Assembly: GCF_024343575.1 (NCBI RefSeq)
Contig: NZ_RJUA01000128.1
Location: 1-64,000, forward strand
From: Lacihabitans sp. LS3-19
GTDB lineage: Bacteria > Bacteroidota > Bacteroidia > Cytophagales > Spirosomataceae
Direction: 5' to 3'
Length of the DNA stretch: 64,000 bases
The stretch's first letter is position 1. Each line of letters opens with the position of its first letter. The notes beneath the pieces are model-generated. The model had not been told where the DNA came from. It worked only from the letters and a program-made list of their open reading frames with translations, and did no database searches. Made by a program: the position numbers and the translations under genes. Positions 43,207 through 52,452 of the stretch are shown in pieces.

Positions 43207-43926
43207 ATGGAAGAATTGATAGAAAAATATTTTGAGAATACTTTAACAGAACAAGAGTTAAAAGCTTTTGAAGAAAATCTGCGTAGCAACGCAAGTTTTA
43301 AGGAAGAATTTGAGTTTCAAAAAAGCTTAAAACAAAGTATTCATTTGAAAGAAAGAAATGAACTGAAGAGTATACTTAAAGGCTTTGATAACAAAAACTC
43401 AGATGTCCGTTTTGAAATACAAAAAAACAATAAAGTTTGGAGATTCGCTGCAGCAGCAGTCGTGCTTATTTTAGCTGCATTTGGAATTTACAAATACCAA
43501 ACAGATGGTAAAAATACCCAAGATTTATATTTAGCCTATCATCAGCCATATCCAAATATTGTAGCTCCAAATGTACGTGGCGAAAACACAGAGGGAATTA
43601 AAAATGAAGCCTTTAAAGCTTACGAAGCCGAAAATTACCAAGAAGCCATTCGTTTGTTTTCGCAAATAAAAGACGAGGAATTTGCAATATTTTACACGGC
43701 AATTTCTTATTTGGAATTAAATGAAAACCAAAAAGCCATTGAAATTCTAAAGTCAAATAAATTTAGTGAAACACCTTTTCCTTTCGAAACCTACAACAAA
43801 TGGTATTTGGCTCTTGCTTACTTAAAAACTGGGCAAAAAAATGAAGCTAAAACAATATTAGAAGACCTTACCAAAACAGATAACCCTCAAAAACAAAAGG
43901 CCCAAGAGTTATTAAACGAACTGTGA
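43207..43926 (+). CDS. Single-span membrane protein with anti-sigma-like N-terminus and periplasmic TPR domain
   Basis: This 239-residue protein has three parts. Residues 1-75 are cytoplasmic and begin LIEKYFENTLTEQELKAFEE, like the N-termini of Bacteroidota anti-sigma and FecR-type proteins. One membrane helix follows at about 79-96 (RFAAAAVVLILAAFGIYKY). The periplasmic part has a loose linker (about 97-128, NTQDLYLAYHQPYPNIVAPN) and then TPR-like helices to the end (AFKAYEAENYQEAIRLFSQI, YLALAYLKTGQKNEAKTILE). It lies 1 bp after the sigma gene and overlaps the convergent TPR-CHAT gene by 15 bp. The best reading is a membrane anti-sigma factor whose periplasmic side senses or is cut by a partner. 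That role is inferred. Confidence 0.8.
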   Translation: MEELIEKYFENTLTEQELKAFEENLRSNASFKEEFEFQKSLKQSIHLKERNELKSILKGFDNKNSDVRFEIQKNNKVWRFAAAAVVLILAAFGIYKYQTDGKNTQDLYLAYHQPYPNIVAPNVRGENTEGIKNEAFKAYEAENYQEAIRLFSQIKDEEFAIFYTAISYLELNENQKAIEILKSNKFSETPFPFETYNKWYLALAYLKTGQKNEAKTILEDLTKTDNPQKQKAQELLNEL

Positions 43927-46914
43927 TGTTTGTTTTTTCCGGAAATAAAAAAAACCTATAGCTAAGGCAGAAATAGACAAAATTCCCAGGCCGTAAAGCC
44001 ACCAATAGCTTTGTGGTGAAAGCGGTTTAATGTCTCCATTAATGATAAATCCTGACCAATAATATGGGTGATTTTTCAAAGGATTTTTGCTAATAAACTT
44101 CCTTTTGGCTTTTACCAACGCCAGATCTTTAGCGATGCCTTCGTTCAAGAATTCATAAAAATAAGACATCAATTCAGAAGTCTCTTTGTCGGGAACTTGC
44201 CAAAGGCTATTAACAGTAGACTGCACACCAGCGTAATTCAAGGCCCTAGAAATACTCATCAAACCCTCGCCATTCAGATACTCGCCTACGCCAGTATTGC
44301 AGGCACTCAATACCACCATTTCAGAAGGAAAATTTAGAGCATAAAGCTCAAAAAAATGCATTTTTTCATTGTTCTGAAAAACCAAACTTGAATATTCATA
44401 ATCTTTGTCATCAAGGATAGAGTGCATCGCCAAATGATGAACATTACTACTACCAAGTGATTTTAAGAAATTGGTTTTAGTTGCATTCTCACTAATAAAA
44501 AGCGTTGAATTCCTGAAAATATCCGCAATACTATTTAGCTCCGCTCCAGTATAGATAAGTTGTCCATTTGAAGCCCTCGTTACGCCTATGCCATCTTGAT
44601 ACTTCGGAGCAAAACCCGTCAAAAAATTATCATAGCTTGTGTTTTTTTCTGAAAATAGTTTCTGAGAAAATTTCAAAGAATTTGAATAAGAAACTATATG
44701 ATTTACAGCAAAAGGCAAATCTTTTCCATCAACTAAGGTTTCGAAAGGACAAAAATTGAGGAAATTTTCTGGAATAAAAATAACAGAATTTTGCATTGGC
44801 AAATTTAGTGGTTTCAAGAAAAAATCATACAAAACTTTAGAAATAGCCTTGTATCCAAAATCAATTTTGCTTATTTGCTCATGATATGTTTTTGAAAGCT
44901 TCTCTACTTTTTTTCGTTGGCCTAAATACTTTAAATCAAGGGAATTTTGACCAATATTACAGGCAAAAACTGAACTGTCGGTTACATAATATTTTACAAT
45001 GGTTCTGGTAGTTTCTAAGTTTTTTTGGAGATTTTGAACCTTAAAATCTATGGCCTGAAAACGATCATAATTGGGATATTTACTCGCGATTTCTTTATCT
45101 ATTGAAGTCAAACTAGCATTAAGCAACTTTTCTCTTTCTGTTTCTTTTTGGATTTTTTCTTTCTTTTGAGCCAAATAACTCAATTCTATTACAGTCTCAT
45201 TTCTTTTATTTATGAGTTGTTTTGATAGGTTGAGATTGTTGCTATACTTCGACAAAAACTGTTTCCAAAGATGCTGAGAGCTCATATCTTCAATTTTATT
45301 GATACAGTCGGCCAAATAAACTTTATCATTGGGAGTTTGTAATGCTGAAAACATCAAACCTTCCTTGATATTGTTTAATTGCCGCTCGAGAGCTGGATTA
45401 AAATAGCCTTTTTGGTAATAGCCCTTGAACATGTCAGCAGCCAATCCGTAAAAATTTTTCAAGATTTTTAAATCTGATTTTGACTTTCCAGTTTTTTCGT
45501 AAATTCTTCGATAAGCCATTCCCGAATGAATAAAAATATTTATATAGGAAGCATTACTGATTTCTCCAAAATCTTTGATTTTGATTTTTTCAACCGCCGT
45601 TTCTTTATCAAATTGAGTGGTATAGACCTCTTTTACTGTGGCTTTAGCTTCTTTAATACGCCCCATATTTGCCAAGTTTTCTGCTTTTAGAATTAGCAAA
45701 GTAAGATAACTCGATTTATAACCTAATATCTCCAAATATTCTAAGGCTTTTTGGGTATGAATCAGAGACTGTCCATAGTCAAACTTGTAATAATATAGCA
45801 TAGCCCTATTTGCGGAGGCCTTCATTTTATAAAAATCGTTATTAGCTAAATCTTCCATTATCTTATTATAAGCCAAAGCTTTGGATGACTGCTCATTATT
45901 ATAAAAAGAATAGGAGGCACTGTCATAAGAGGATAATAAAACGCCCTTTTCTTTTTCTACCCATTCTTTTGGAGCAACAGCATACAATTGCTCTTGGGAT
46001 TTAAGGTGGAACATTATTTTTGCTTCATCAAAATTCATATCATAATATCTTAGTGAAGAAAGATGATACATTGCTCGAGCGTGGTAATCATCATAAGGAT
46101 TATGATCTTTATAATTCTTTCTGTTTTTCGGATTTAAATATTGCTCCATATAAGCATCAAAACGCTTCTGATATTCAGAGGCTTTTTTTCTATCACCATA
46201 TTCGATAGCTGCAAAAATCGCATCGTTGTATGCAACCGCAACTATTGATGCATCAGCAGCATAATAGATAGACCATATTTGAAGTGCCTTTTCAAAAGTC
46301 GGAATCATTTCTTTTTCTGTATTGGCGTAATCATAGCTAAATGCCAAATCATTGTAAGCCAAGGCTGTTGCATAATGATTTCCCCAACCGTTTTTCTCAA
46401 AACCCTCAATGGCTTTTTTTAAATTCGTTATAGCCTGAAAATAATTATTGCTTGACTCATAGGTTTGGCCAATATTAAGATACAATTCGGCCGCTTTTAT
46501 TGACTTGGCAGGCACTTTTTTAAGGGCGTGCTTAAACAGTACTATTGCCTCATCGAACTTTTTTTCGGAAATTAATTCGTTAGCCTTTAGCCTATCAATA
46601 TCTACTTCTACTTGTTTTTTTTCAGTATTAGAAAAGCTCTCATAGTATTTTAAAATTTCCTTGTTTTTAAAGGAGGCTTTATCATAAGCCAACATTTTTT
46701 CCAAAACATTCATCTCTGCTATGTCAAAAAGGACTTTAGCAATTTTAAATTGACTAGAATTTTTTGGTGCTGCATCTAGTATCTTTTTACGAAAAAATAC
46801 TTCTTCTTTGAAATATCCACAGTCACTTAGGCTATCAGCTTTAAACTGCCAATCAGATTGGGCGAAAGATGAAAAACTTATTAAAACTAAAAAAGTGAGT
46901 CTATAGAAAATCAT
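43912..46914 (-). CDS. TPR-CHAT protein (caspase-like protease), membrane-anchored
   Basis: This 1000-residue protein has a signal peptide (LTFLVLISFSSFAQ) and about 500 residues of TPR and helical repeats, for example AAELYLNIGQTYESSNNYFQ and YDYANTEKEMIPTFEKALQIW. A coiled segment lies near 590-640. The CHAT domain spans about 680-960 with the catalytic pair His831 (HHLAMHS) and Cys872 (LSACNTG), followed by GEGLMSISRALNYAG and NSLWQVPD. A membrane helix at about 973-990 and a short basic tail (FRKKQTSQFV) end the protein. The protease should thus face the periplasm. It is convergent with the sigma/anti-sigma pair and overlaps it by 15 bp, which makes the TPR membrane protein a plausible substrate. 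Confidence 0.9.
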   Translation of the reverse strand: MIFYRLTFLVLISFSSFAQSDWQFKADSLSDCGYFKEEVFFRKKILDAAPKNSSQFKIAKVLFDIAEMNVLEKMLAYDKASFKNKEILKYYESFSNTEKKQVEVDIDRLKANELISEKKFDEAIVLFKHALKKVPAKSIKAAELYLNIGQTYESSNNYFQAITNLKKAIEGFEKNGWGNHYATALAYNDLAFSYDYANTEKEMIPTFEKALQIWSIYYAADASIVAVAYNDAIFAAIEYGDRKKASEYQKRFDAYMEQYLNPKNRKNYKDHNPYDDYHARAMYHLSSLRYYDMNFDEAKIMFHLKSQEQLYAVAPKEWVEKEKGVLLSSYDSASYSFYNNEQSSKALAYNKIMEDLANNDFYKMKASANRAMLYYYKFDYGQSLIHTQKALEYLEILGYKSSYLTLLILKAENLANMGRIKEAKATVKEVYTTQFDKETAVEKIKIKDFGEISNASYINIFIHSGMAYRRIYEKTGKSKSDLKILKNFYGLAADMFKGYYQKGYFNPALERQLNNIKEGLMFSALQTPNDKVYLADCINKIEDMSSQHLWKQFLSKYSNNLNLSKQLINKRNETVIELSYLAQKKEKIQKETEREKLLNASLTSIDKEIASKYPNYDRFQAIDFKVQNLQKNLETTRTIVKYYVTDSSVFACNIGQNSLDLKYLGQRKKVEKLSKTYHEQISKIDFGYKAISKVLYDFFLKPLNLPMQNSVIFIPENFLNFCPFETLVDGKDLPFAVNHIVSYSNSLKFSQKLFSEKNTSYDNFLTGFAPKYQDGIGVTRASNGQLIYTGAELNSIADIFRNSTLFISENATKTNFLKSLGSSNVHHLAMHSILDDKDYEYSSLVFQNNEKMHFFELYALNFPSEMVVLSACNTGVGEYLNGEGLMSISRALNYAGVQSTVNSLWQVPDKETSELMSYFYEFLNEGIAKDLALVKAKRKFISKNPLKNHPYYWSGFIINGDIKPLSPQSYWWLYGLGILSISALAIGFFYFRKKQTSQFV

Positions 46915-47089
46915 TATAAGTGGGCTATTTTATGTTTTTTCCAATCAAAAATTAAAGATAAAAAATAATTGCTTTTTGACTCACAAAAAAATGCAGACCT
47001 TTGTCAAAAATCTTATTTTCGGGAAAGTAAAGCCTGATTAAAAACCATTATTTGATTTTTAATAAAACCCTTCAATATACAAAATTGAT

Positions 47090-47836
47090 TTGAAAACGCT
47101 TAAATATTTTACCTTCTATTTATTGCTTTTTGGTTCCGCCAGAGTTTCATTTTCTCAAAAAAACGTTACAAATCAAAACCTTTTTTGGTTAAGATTTTCG
47201 AATCAAACCAATTTCAAAAATTCAAAATTTTTCCTAATAAATGAAGTGGAAGACAGGAGATTTTATATTAGCAATACCCAGCACCATACTATTCAACACA
47301 ATCATTTGCACTACAAAATCAAACCCAATGTTGACGTAGCCTTGGGTCAGACATTCTCATGGCAAAATCCGCAATTTCCAGATGCCAATATAAAGTTAAC
47401 AGTTCCAGAGGTTAGACCTTTCCAAGAAATTAATGCCTCAGAAAAAATAAATCCTAAACTGATATTCAGCACGAGGTTCAGGATAGATGAGCGATTTATA
47501 AGGAACAACAACGGCACAGAACTTTCAGATGGCTATAAATTCAACATGAGGTACCGACTGCGTATTCAATATCAATATTTAATTTGGAAAAATGGCAGCC
47601 TTAAAATATCAGATGAACTAATGATAAACTCAGGCAAAAACACCAATTTCTTTGACCAAAATAGAATCTTCATCAGCTATGAGCATAAGTTCACCAAAAA
47701 CACATCTTCAGAAATTGGCTACCTGAGATGGTACCAACAACGCAGCCAGTTTGATACTTATTTCCAAAGAGATATTGTTAGATTTTCACTTTTTCAAAAG
47801 CTAAACTTTCCTCTAAAAGCCAAAAGCACTTTATAA
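47090..47836 (+). CDS. DUF2490 domain outer-membrane protein
   Basis: This 248-residue protein starts at a TTG; no ATG precedes the signal peptide (YLLLFGSARVSFSQ). The remainder is made of amphipathic beta strands typical of DUF2490, a small outer-membrane barrel family. It contains NQNLFWLRFSNQTNF, WQNPQFPDANIKLTVPEVRP, KLIFSTRFRIDERF and YEHKFTKNTSSEIGYLRWYQ. The function is unknown. It is divergent from the TPR-CHAT gene (175 bp apart), so the two could share a control region, but the shared TGTTTACTTT-N13-TACTAA element is not complete there. Confidence 0.82.
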   Translation: MKTLKYFTFYLLLFGSARVSFSQKNVTNQNLFWLRFSNQTNFKNSKFFLINEVEDRRFYISNTQHHTIQHNHLHYKIKPNVDVALGQTFSWQNPQFPDANIKLTVPEVRPFQEINASEKINPKLIFSTRFRIDERFIRNNNGTELSDGYKFNMRYRLRIQYQYLIWKNGSLKISDELMINSGKNTNFFDQNRIFISYEHKFTKNTSSEIGYLRWYQQRSQFDTYFQRDIVRFSLFQKLNFPLKAKSTL

Positions 47837-47864
47837 AAAAAAGACCCCCAAAGGGAGTCTTTTT
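47835..47864. terminator. Bidirectional terminator between convergent genes
   Basis: The arms aaaaagaccccc and gggagtcttttt pair (one mismatch) around a short loop, with A- and T-runs on the two sides. It lies between the DUF2490 gene and the convergent TonB receptor gene. Confidence 0.7.
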
Positions 47865-47926
47865 CTAATAAACCAAAGAAAATTATGAAGTATGGCCAAA
47901 GCCATTTTCCAATAATTTTTGGTTTA

Positions 47927-50900
47927 TTATCTATTGAACAATTCATCATACGATATCGTCACATAATAAGTGCTTCCTACCATCGCACTACCAAATGCTT
48001 GGAAATATGGTTTAGAGCCAATATTGGTAGCACCTACCTTTACAATTGATTTAGCTGCAGGCAATTTGAAACTTACTTGAGCGTCTAAATTATTGATTTT
48101 TGGAACAGTGGTATTTGTAAAATTATCGTTAGAAGTAGTTGTTGGAGAAACAAAAGAAGATTCCCAAATAAACTCATCTTGATGACGGAAATTCACATTA
48201 AATCCGATTTTATCTCCACTACCCAATCTTTTTCCAAAATTCATATTGTATCTATACTTTGGTGTATTAAAACCTGCGTATAGTTGTTCTGGTGTTACTA
48301 CAAAATTAGTAAGCTCATTGTAAGCGACGTTTCCACCTACATTATAACCTTTACCTAGTGAATAGTTAGCATTTGCGGCCCAACCTTTAACTTTGATTAC
48401 CGCACTTGTATTAGAAGGACGAGAATATGCCAATCTGGTAGAGGCACTTCCTACACCTGACTCTATCGGAAGACCTGGGCCTGCCGCTGCAGTAGGCACT
48501 AAAATAGATGTACCACCTATAAAGTTTGTATACTTACTCCAATAATGGTAAGCATCTACGAATAGTTTTTTACCCCATAGACCTTTGTATCCTATCTCAT
48601 AAGATTGAATTCTTTCTGGCTGTAGAGCTTTCACTTGGTATTTAGGAATTGCTGCCAATGCATAAGCTGGTAAAACTTGAGCAATTACCCCAGGAGAGTT
48701 CGCATCGATAGCTTTCTTCAATTCAGCATCAAAAGCTGGCTGAAAGTTAGCAGCCAATGCCCCAGGCAAAGTTGCGTCTATACCCGGTTGCAAATTTGCT
48801 GCTAAAGCACCAGGTAATGTAGCATCAACTCCGGGTTGTAAGTTAGCAGCCAAAGCACCAGGAAGTGCAGCAGCAACTTGAGGTTGTAAATTTGCATTTA
48901 ATGCCGCAGGAAGTTGAGCAGCTACACCAGCCTGGATAGCCGCAGGAGCAGCCTCAGCGGCTAATTGACCAGCTGTAACAGCTGCGTTTACACTTGCAGT
49001 AACAGCGTCAGTTACAGATTGAGTAATTCCAGCTGTAACTGCTTGGGTTACTGATTGAGTTATAGAAGCTGTAACACCATCTATTACTTGTTGGGTAATA
49101 ACTGCAGTAACACCAGCAGAAACCTGCTGGGTAATAGCAGCAGTAACACCAGCGGTGATAGCAGGAGTAGCTTGTGCAGTTATTGCAGCCACTGCATATC
49201 CTTTAGCTTGAGCTTGTACTGTTGGGTCAGCAGCATATTTAGCAATATTTGCAGAAGTAAGACTGGCAACTGCAATACCATTTGCAAGATTATATCTCGT
49301 ATCAAACTCAGGCAAACCGCCTATCAAAGTCCCAGAGGCCGTTTTCAAATCAATATATTGATTTTGCGTAGTTGGAATCCTAAATCCAGACTGATAAGAT
49401 AATCTAATATTATGCTCACCAAATGAAAACACTCCAGAAATTCTAGGTGTAAACTGTCCATCAAAATTTTCGTTTTTATCGTAACGCATAGAGGCACTTA
49501 ACTTAAAGTGATCAGCAAACATACTTTTGGCTGCTTGAATAAAACCACCATATTCTTGAATACCAATAGTACCATTTCTGCCATCTTTTAAATCAGCAAA
49601 CAAAGTTCCATTTGACCTCAATTGGTACTGTCTAAGATTTGCTCCAACACTCAAATCCATAAATTTCACTTGATTTTTGAAATTATAATAGCCTTCTAAG
49701 TGATAAACGTTAGATTTATCAGCAAATGCACCTCCACCATCTACAATATTCATTTTATTGTATTTATCGGCCAATGCTAATAAAGCATCACTTCCTTGAG
49801 CAGGCATTCCTTGGTCAGCAACACCTCTAGCTGTTAATTGAGCTGCATCTTCTGATTGTCCAGCTGAGCGAGCTGCAACAAAAGCCCCAACATATTGGCC
49901 AAACCAAGTAGCATGAGGCTTGATCTCATTTAACATAGACACAGCAGAAAGTCCCGATGCATATGATTTACCTGATCTTTCTTGGGTAGTATAAGACCTA
50001 ATATTAAAATTATCTCCTTTTAATTCTAATTTAGCTTGGGTAATATTAAAGTTCCTCAAAGAATATCTAGCAGCACCAGTGTAAACGGTAGTTCCATATC
50101 CATAATTTAACTGACCAATTAATACAACTTTTTCGTTGATTCTATAATGTAAACCTAAGTTAGTTTTAAAAGATTTTGTATTGTAATCGACTAAATCACG
50201 TTCAATAAATCCAGTTCTTGAAACAGGGATATTTGGTACTAAAGCCGTTGCTGCAGAAGGCAATAACTTTGCAGCAACTAAACCATTTGCAACTGTTAGC
50301 ATATTTGCTTGTACTTCGTCACCATAAATATTAACTCCATCGTAATCAGGATCAACTCCAGCTCCTCTTGTTCCATTTTCTACACCACCAACATTTAGGT
50401 TTGTGAAATTATTCGCTTCCCAATCTTTGGCACCTATATAGGCCACATTAACCTTAAATGCAAATTTATTATTGAATGCTTTGGCATATCTCATAGATAA
50501 ATCATAAAACGGCGTAGTGGCAGTAGATCTACTAGTTTCACTCATTAGACCAGTCTTGATAGTAGAACTAAGACCTTGGTATAAAAACGGACTTTTAGAA
50601 TTCATCAAAACCAAACCATTAATAGCATTTGGACCATATAAGGCAGATGCAGCACCTGGTAGTATCTCAACAGACTCAACGTCCAGTTCAGGCATACCTA
50701 CTATGTTATCGACAGGGAAATTTAAACCTGGAGCAGAATTGTCCATACCGTCAATCATTTGAACTGTACGAGGATTACCTGTGGCTCCAAAGCCTCTCAT
50801 ATTTATAGATTTGAATAATAACCCCTGTGTGGTCATATCTACACCTTTCATATTCGCTATTGCATCGTAGAAATTGGGTGAAGCTGTTTCTCTAATTGCT

Positions 50901-51310
50901 CTCAGATCAAGTTTTTCGACAGTTACAGGAGACTTCATTACACTTTGCTCCACTCTTGATGCAGAAACAACCACCTCTTGGCCCATAATGTCTTGGTCTT
51001 CTAGACTGATATTGATTGCTGCGTTTTCAGAATCTACCGTATATTCTTGGGATTTATATCCAACAGAGGATATAACCAACTGAAAAGGCAAAGGAGTGGA
51101 AGTTGAAAATTCAAATTTTCCTTTTACATCGGTGATTGTACCGATTACTTTACCTTTGATTTGAACACTGATACCAACCAAAGGCTCCTTTGTTTTGGCA
51201 TCCGAAATCATTCCCGAAATCACTGTTTGTGCTGATGCAAAGCTTATGTTTACTAGGCAAATAGCTAGGAAAAGGAATAATTTTTTTAGCTTTGATAAAT
51301 TTTTATTCAT
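47927..51310 (-). CDS. TonB-dependent receptor with Ala-rich repeat insertion
   Basis: This 1127-residue protein is read from the ATG at 51310 (MNKNLSKLKKLFLFLAICL). The longer frame from 51364 would begin upstream of the promoter box at 51353-51360. The signal peptide ends ASAQ. A CarboxypepD_reg-like domain (GMISDAKTKEPLVGISVQI) follows, then a well-formed plug with a TonB-box-like region, ANMKGVDMTTQGLLFKSINM and LPGAASALYGPNAINGLV. The barrel ends FGSAMVGSTYYVTISYDELF. About residues 693-887 are an insertion of short Ala/Thr/Val/Gln repeats (ITQQVSAGVTA-like, then 16-residue LPGALAANLQPGVDAT units) inside the barrel region. The ligand is unknown and no SusD gene is adjacent. Confidence 0.9.
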   Translation of the reverse strand: MNKNLSKLKKLFLFLAICLVNISFASAQTVISGMISDAKTKEPLVGISVQIKGKVIGTITDVKGKFEFSTSTPLPFQLVISSVGYKSQEYTVDSENAAINISLEDQDIMGQEVVVSASRVEQSVMKSPVTVEKLDLRAIRETASPNFYDAIANMKGVDMTTQGLLFKSINMRGFGATGNPRTVQMIDGMDNSAPGLNFPVDNIVGMPELDVESVEILPGAASALYGPNAINGLVLMNSKSPFLYQGLSSTIKTGLMSETSRSTATTPFYDLSMRYAKAFNNKFAFKVNVAYIGAKDWEANNFTNLNVGGVENGTRGAGVDPDYDGVNIYGDEVQANMLTVANGLVAAKLLPSAATALVPNIPVSRTGFIERDLVDYNTKSFKTNLGLHYRINEKVVLIGQLNYGYGTTVYTGAARYSLRNFNITQAKLELKGDNFNIRSYTTQERSGKSYASGLSAVSMLNEIKPHATWFGQYVGAFVAARSAGQSEDAAQLTARGVADQGMPAQGSDALLALADKYNKMNIVDGGGAFADKSNVYHLEGYYNFKNQVKFMDLSVGANLRQYQLRSNGTLFADLKDGRNGTIGIQEYGGFIQAAKSMFADHFKLSASMRYDKNENFDGQFTPRISGVFSFGEHNIRLSYQSGFRIPTTQNQYIDLKTASGTLIGGLPEFDTRYNLANGIAVASLTSANIAKYAADPTVQAQAKGYAVAAITAQATPAITAGVTAAITQQVSAGVTAVITQQVIDGVTASITQSVTQAVTAGITQSVTDAVTASVNAAVTAGQLAAEAAPAAIQAGVAAQLPAALNANLQPQVAAALPGALAANLQPGVDATLPGALAANLQPGIDATLPGALAANFQPAFDAELKKAIDANSPGVIAQVLPAYALAAIPKYQVKALQPERIQSYEIGYKGLWGKKLFVDAYHYWSKYTNFIGGTSILVPTAAAGPGLPIESGVGSASTRLAYSRPSNTSAVIKVKGWAANANYSLGKGYNVGGNVAYNELTNFVVTPEQLYAGFNTPKYRYNMNFGKRLGSGDKIGFNVNFRHQDEFIWESSFVSPTTTSNDNFTNTTVPKINNLDAQVSFKLPAAKSIVKVGATNIGSKPYFQAFGSAMVGSTYYVTISYDELFNR

Positions 51311-51352
51311 AAATAAGGTTATAATATTTGGTTTAATAATGAAATGAAAAAC

Positions 51353-51360
51353 CAAAAATA
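51353..51360 (-). promoter_or_regulatory. Predicted -7 box TATTTTTG
   Basis: This TAnnTTTG match lies 42 bp upstream of the TonB receptor ATG at 51310. It argues against translation from 51364. Confidence 0.45.
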
Positions 51361-51407
51361 ACAATTAAAATTATTTCAATACAATAAAATCAAAAAATAA
51401 TTATAAA

Positions 51408-52451
51408 ATGCACTATTTGCTAAAATCTAGTATTTTCATTTTTACTCTGCTATTACCTTATAATGAAAGTATTGCCCAAAATAGATTTATTATATCAGAG
51501 AAATTTGATGATAAGAAAACGCCTCCGAAACCAGATTTTTCTGATAAAAACAATTGGTCTTCAAGGCCTGATTTAAAAGATATGGCGGACGAAATTCCGA
51601 TTGGAGATAAAAACATATTTGATAACCAATTGAATTCTAAAGCAGATGTGTTTTTTATATATCCAACTATTTACACTAAAACGCCAAATAATCAGTATCT
51701 GTGGAATGCAGCCGTAGATGATAATATTTTAAATAAAGAAATAGACGAGAGTACAATTAAAAACCAAGCTTCGGTATTTAATCAAAGTTGTAAAATATAT
51801 GCCCCTAGATATAGACAGGCACATTATTCAGTCTTTTTAACTGATGACAAAGCATCCGCAAAAAGTGCACTAGATTTGGCTTATGAAGATGTAAAAAATG
51901 CTTTTGAATATTATTTGAAAAATTTCAATGAGAACAGACCAATAGTTATCGCTGCACATAGTCAAGGAACTCTGCATGCTACAAGACTTTTGCAAGACTT
52001 TTTTGACGAAAAACCTCTAAAAAAACAATTAGTTGAAGCGTATTTGGTGGGAATGCCTGTAGCTGATTCCCTTTTTAAAGAAATTAAATTAAGTACAAGC
52101 CCTAGCGAAACCGGAGGTTATGTAAGTTGGAATACTTTTGCTAAAGATTATATTCCTGATTATTATAAAAATGGCTTAAATAATTCTAACTTAGTAAATC
52201 CAATAACATGGACAGCTGACAAGGATTGGTCTAATTATAAATTCCATAAAGGCACGTTAAGTGCAAAATTTAAAATCAGAGATAGGATAATTTCGGCTAA
52301 AACCGAAAATGGGCTGCTGTGGATAGAAAAACCTAAAGTATTAGGAAAGGCATTAATCAAAACCAAGATATGGCATTTTGCTGATTACAATCTTTTTTGG
52401 ATGGATATTAGAGATAACGTAGCTTTGCGAGTGAATAACTATTTAAAATAA
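51408..52451 (+). CDS. DUF3089 family alpha/beta hydrolase, secreted
   Basis: This 347-residue protein has a signal peptide (IFIFTLLLPYNESIAQ). The DUF3089 domain contains ADVFFIYPTIYTKTPNNQYL, ASVFNQSCKIYAPRYRQAHY and the nucleophile elbow VIAAHSQGTLHATRLL (catalytic Ser about 187). It ends LIKTKIWHFADYNLFWMDIR with the likely catalytic His. Members look like lipases or esterases, but no substrate is established. The next gene, a mannose-1-phosphate guanylyltransferase, starts 1 bp after its stop, so the two are cotranscribed. The divergent receptor promoter lies just upstream. Confidence 0.87.
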   Translation: MHYLLKSSIFIFTLLLPYNESIAQNRFIISEKFDDKKTPPKPDFSDKNNWSSRPDLKDMADEIPIGDKNIFDNQLNSKADVFFIYPTIYTKTPNNQYLWNAAVDDNILNKEIDESTIKNQASVFNQSCKIYAPRYRQAHYSVFLTDDKASAKSALDLAYEDVKNAFEYYLKNFNENRPIVIAAHSQGTLHATRLLQDFFDEKPLKKQLVEAYLVGMPVADSLFKEIKLSTSPSETGGYVSWNTFAKDYIPDYYKNGLNNSNLVNPITWTADKDWSNYKFHKGTLSAKFKIRDRIISAKTENGLLWIEKPKVLGKALIKTKIWHFADYNLFWMDIRDNVALRVNNYLK

Positions 52452-52452
52452 T

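Noticed and set aside
42690-46914. Type III-E CRISPR (Craspase) locus
   Set aside because: The TPR-CHAT plus sigma factor logic is similar, but there is no gRAMP/Cas7-11 gene or CRISPR array. The CHAT protein here has a signal peptide and membrane anchor, unlike Csx29.
46915-47089. Full ECF-type promoter for the TPR-CHAT gene
   Set aside because: Only GCTTTACTTT is present on the minus strand. TACTAA is missing at the 13-bp spacing, so membership in the sigma regulon is not supported.
51311-51364. Upstream start for the third TonB receptor
   Set aside because: It lies upstream of the -7 box at 51353-51360 and spoils the signal peptide. The ATG at 51310 is preferred.
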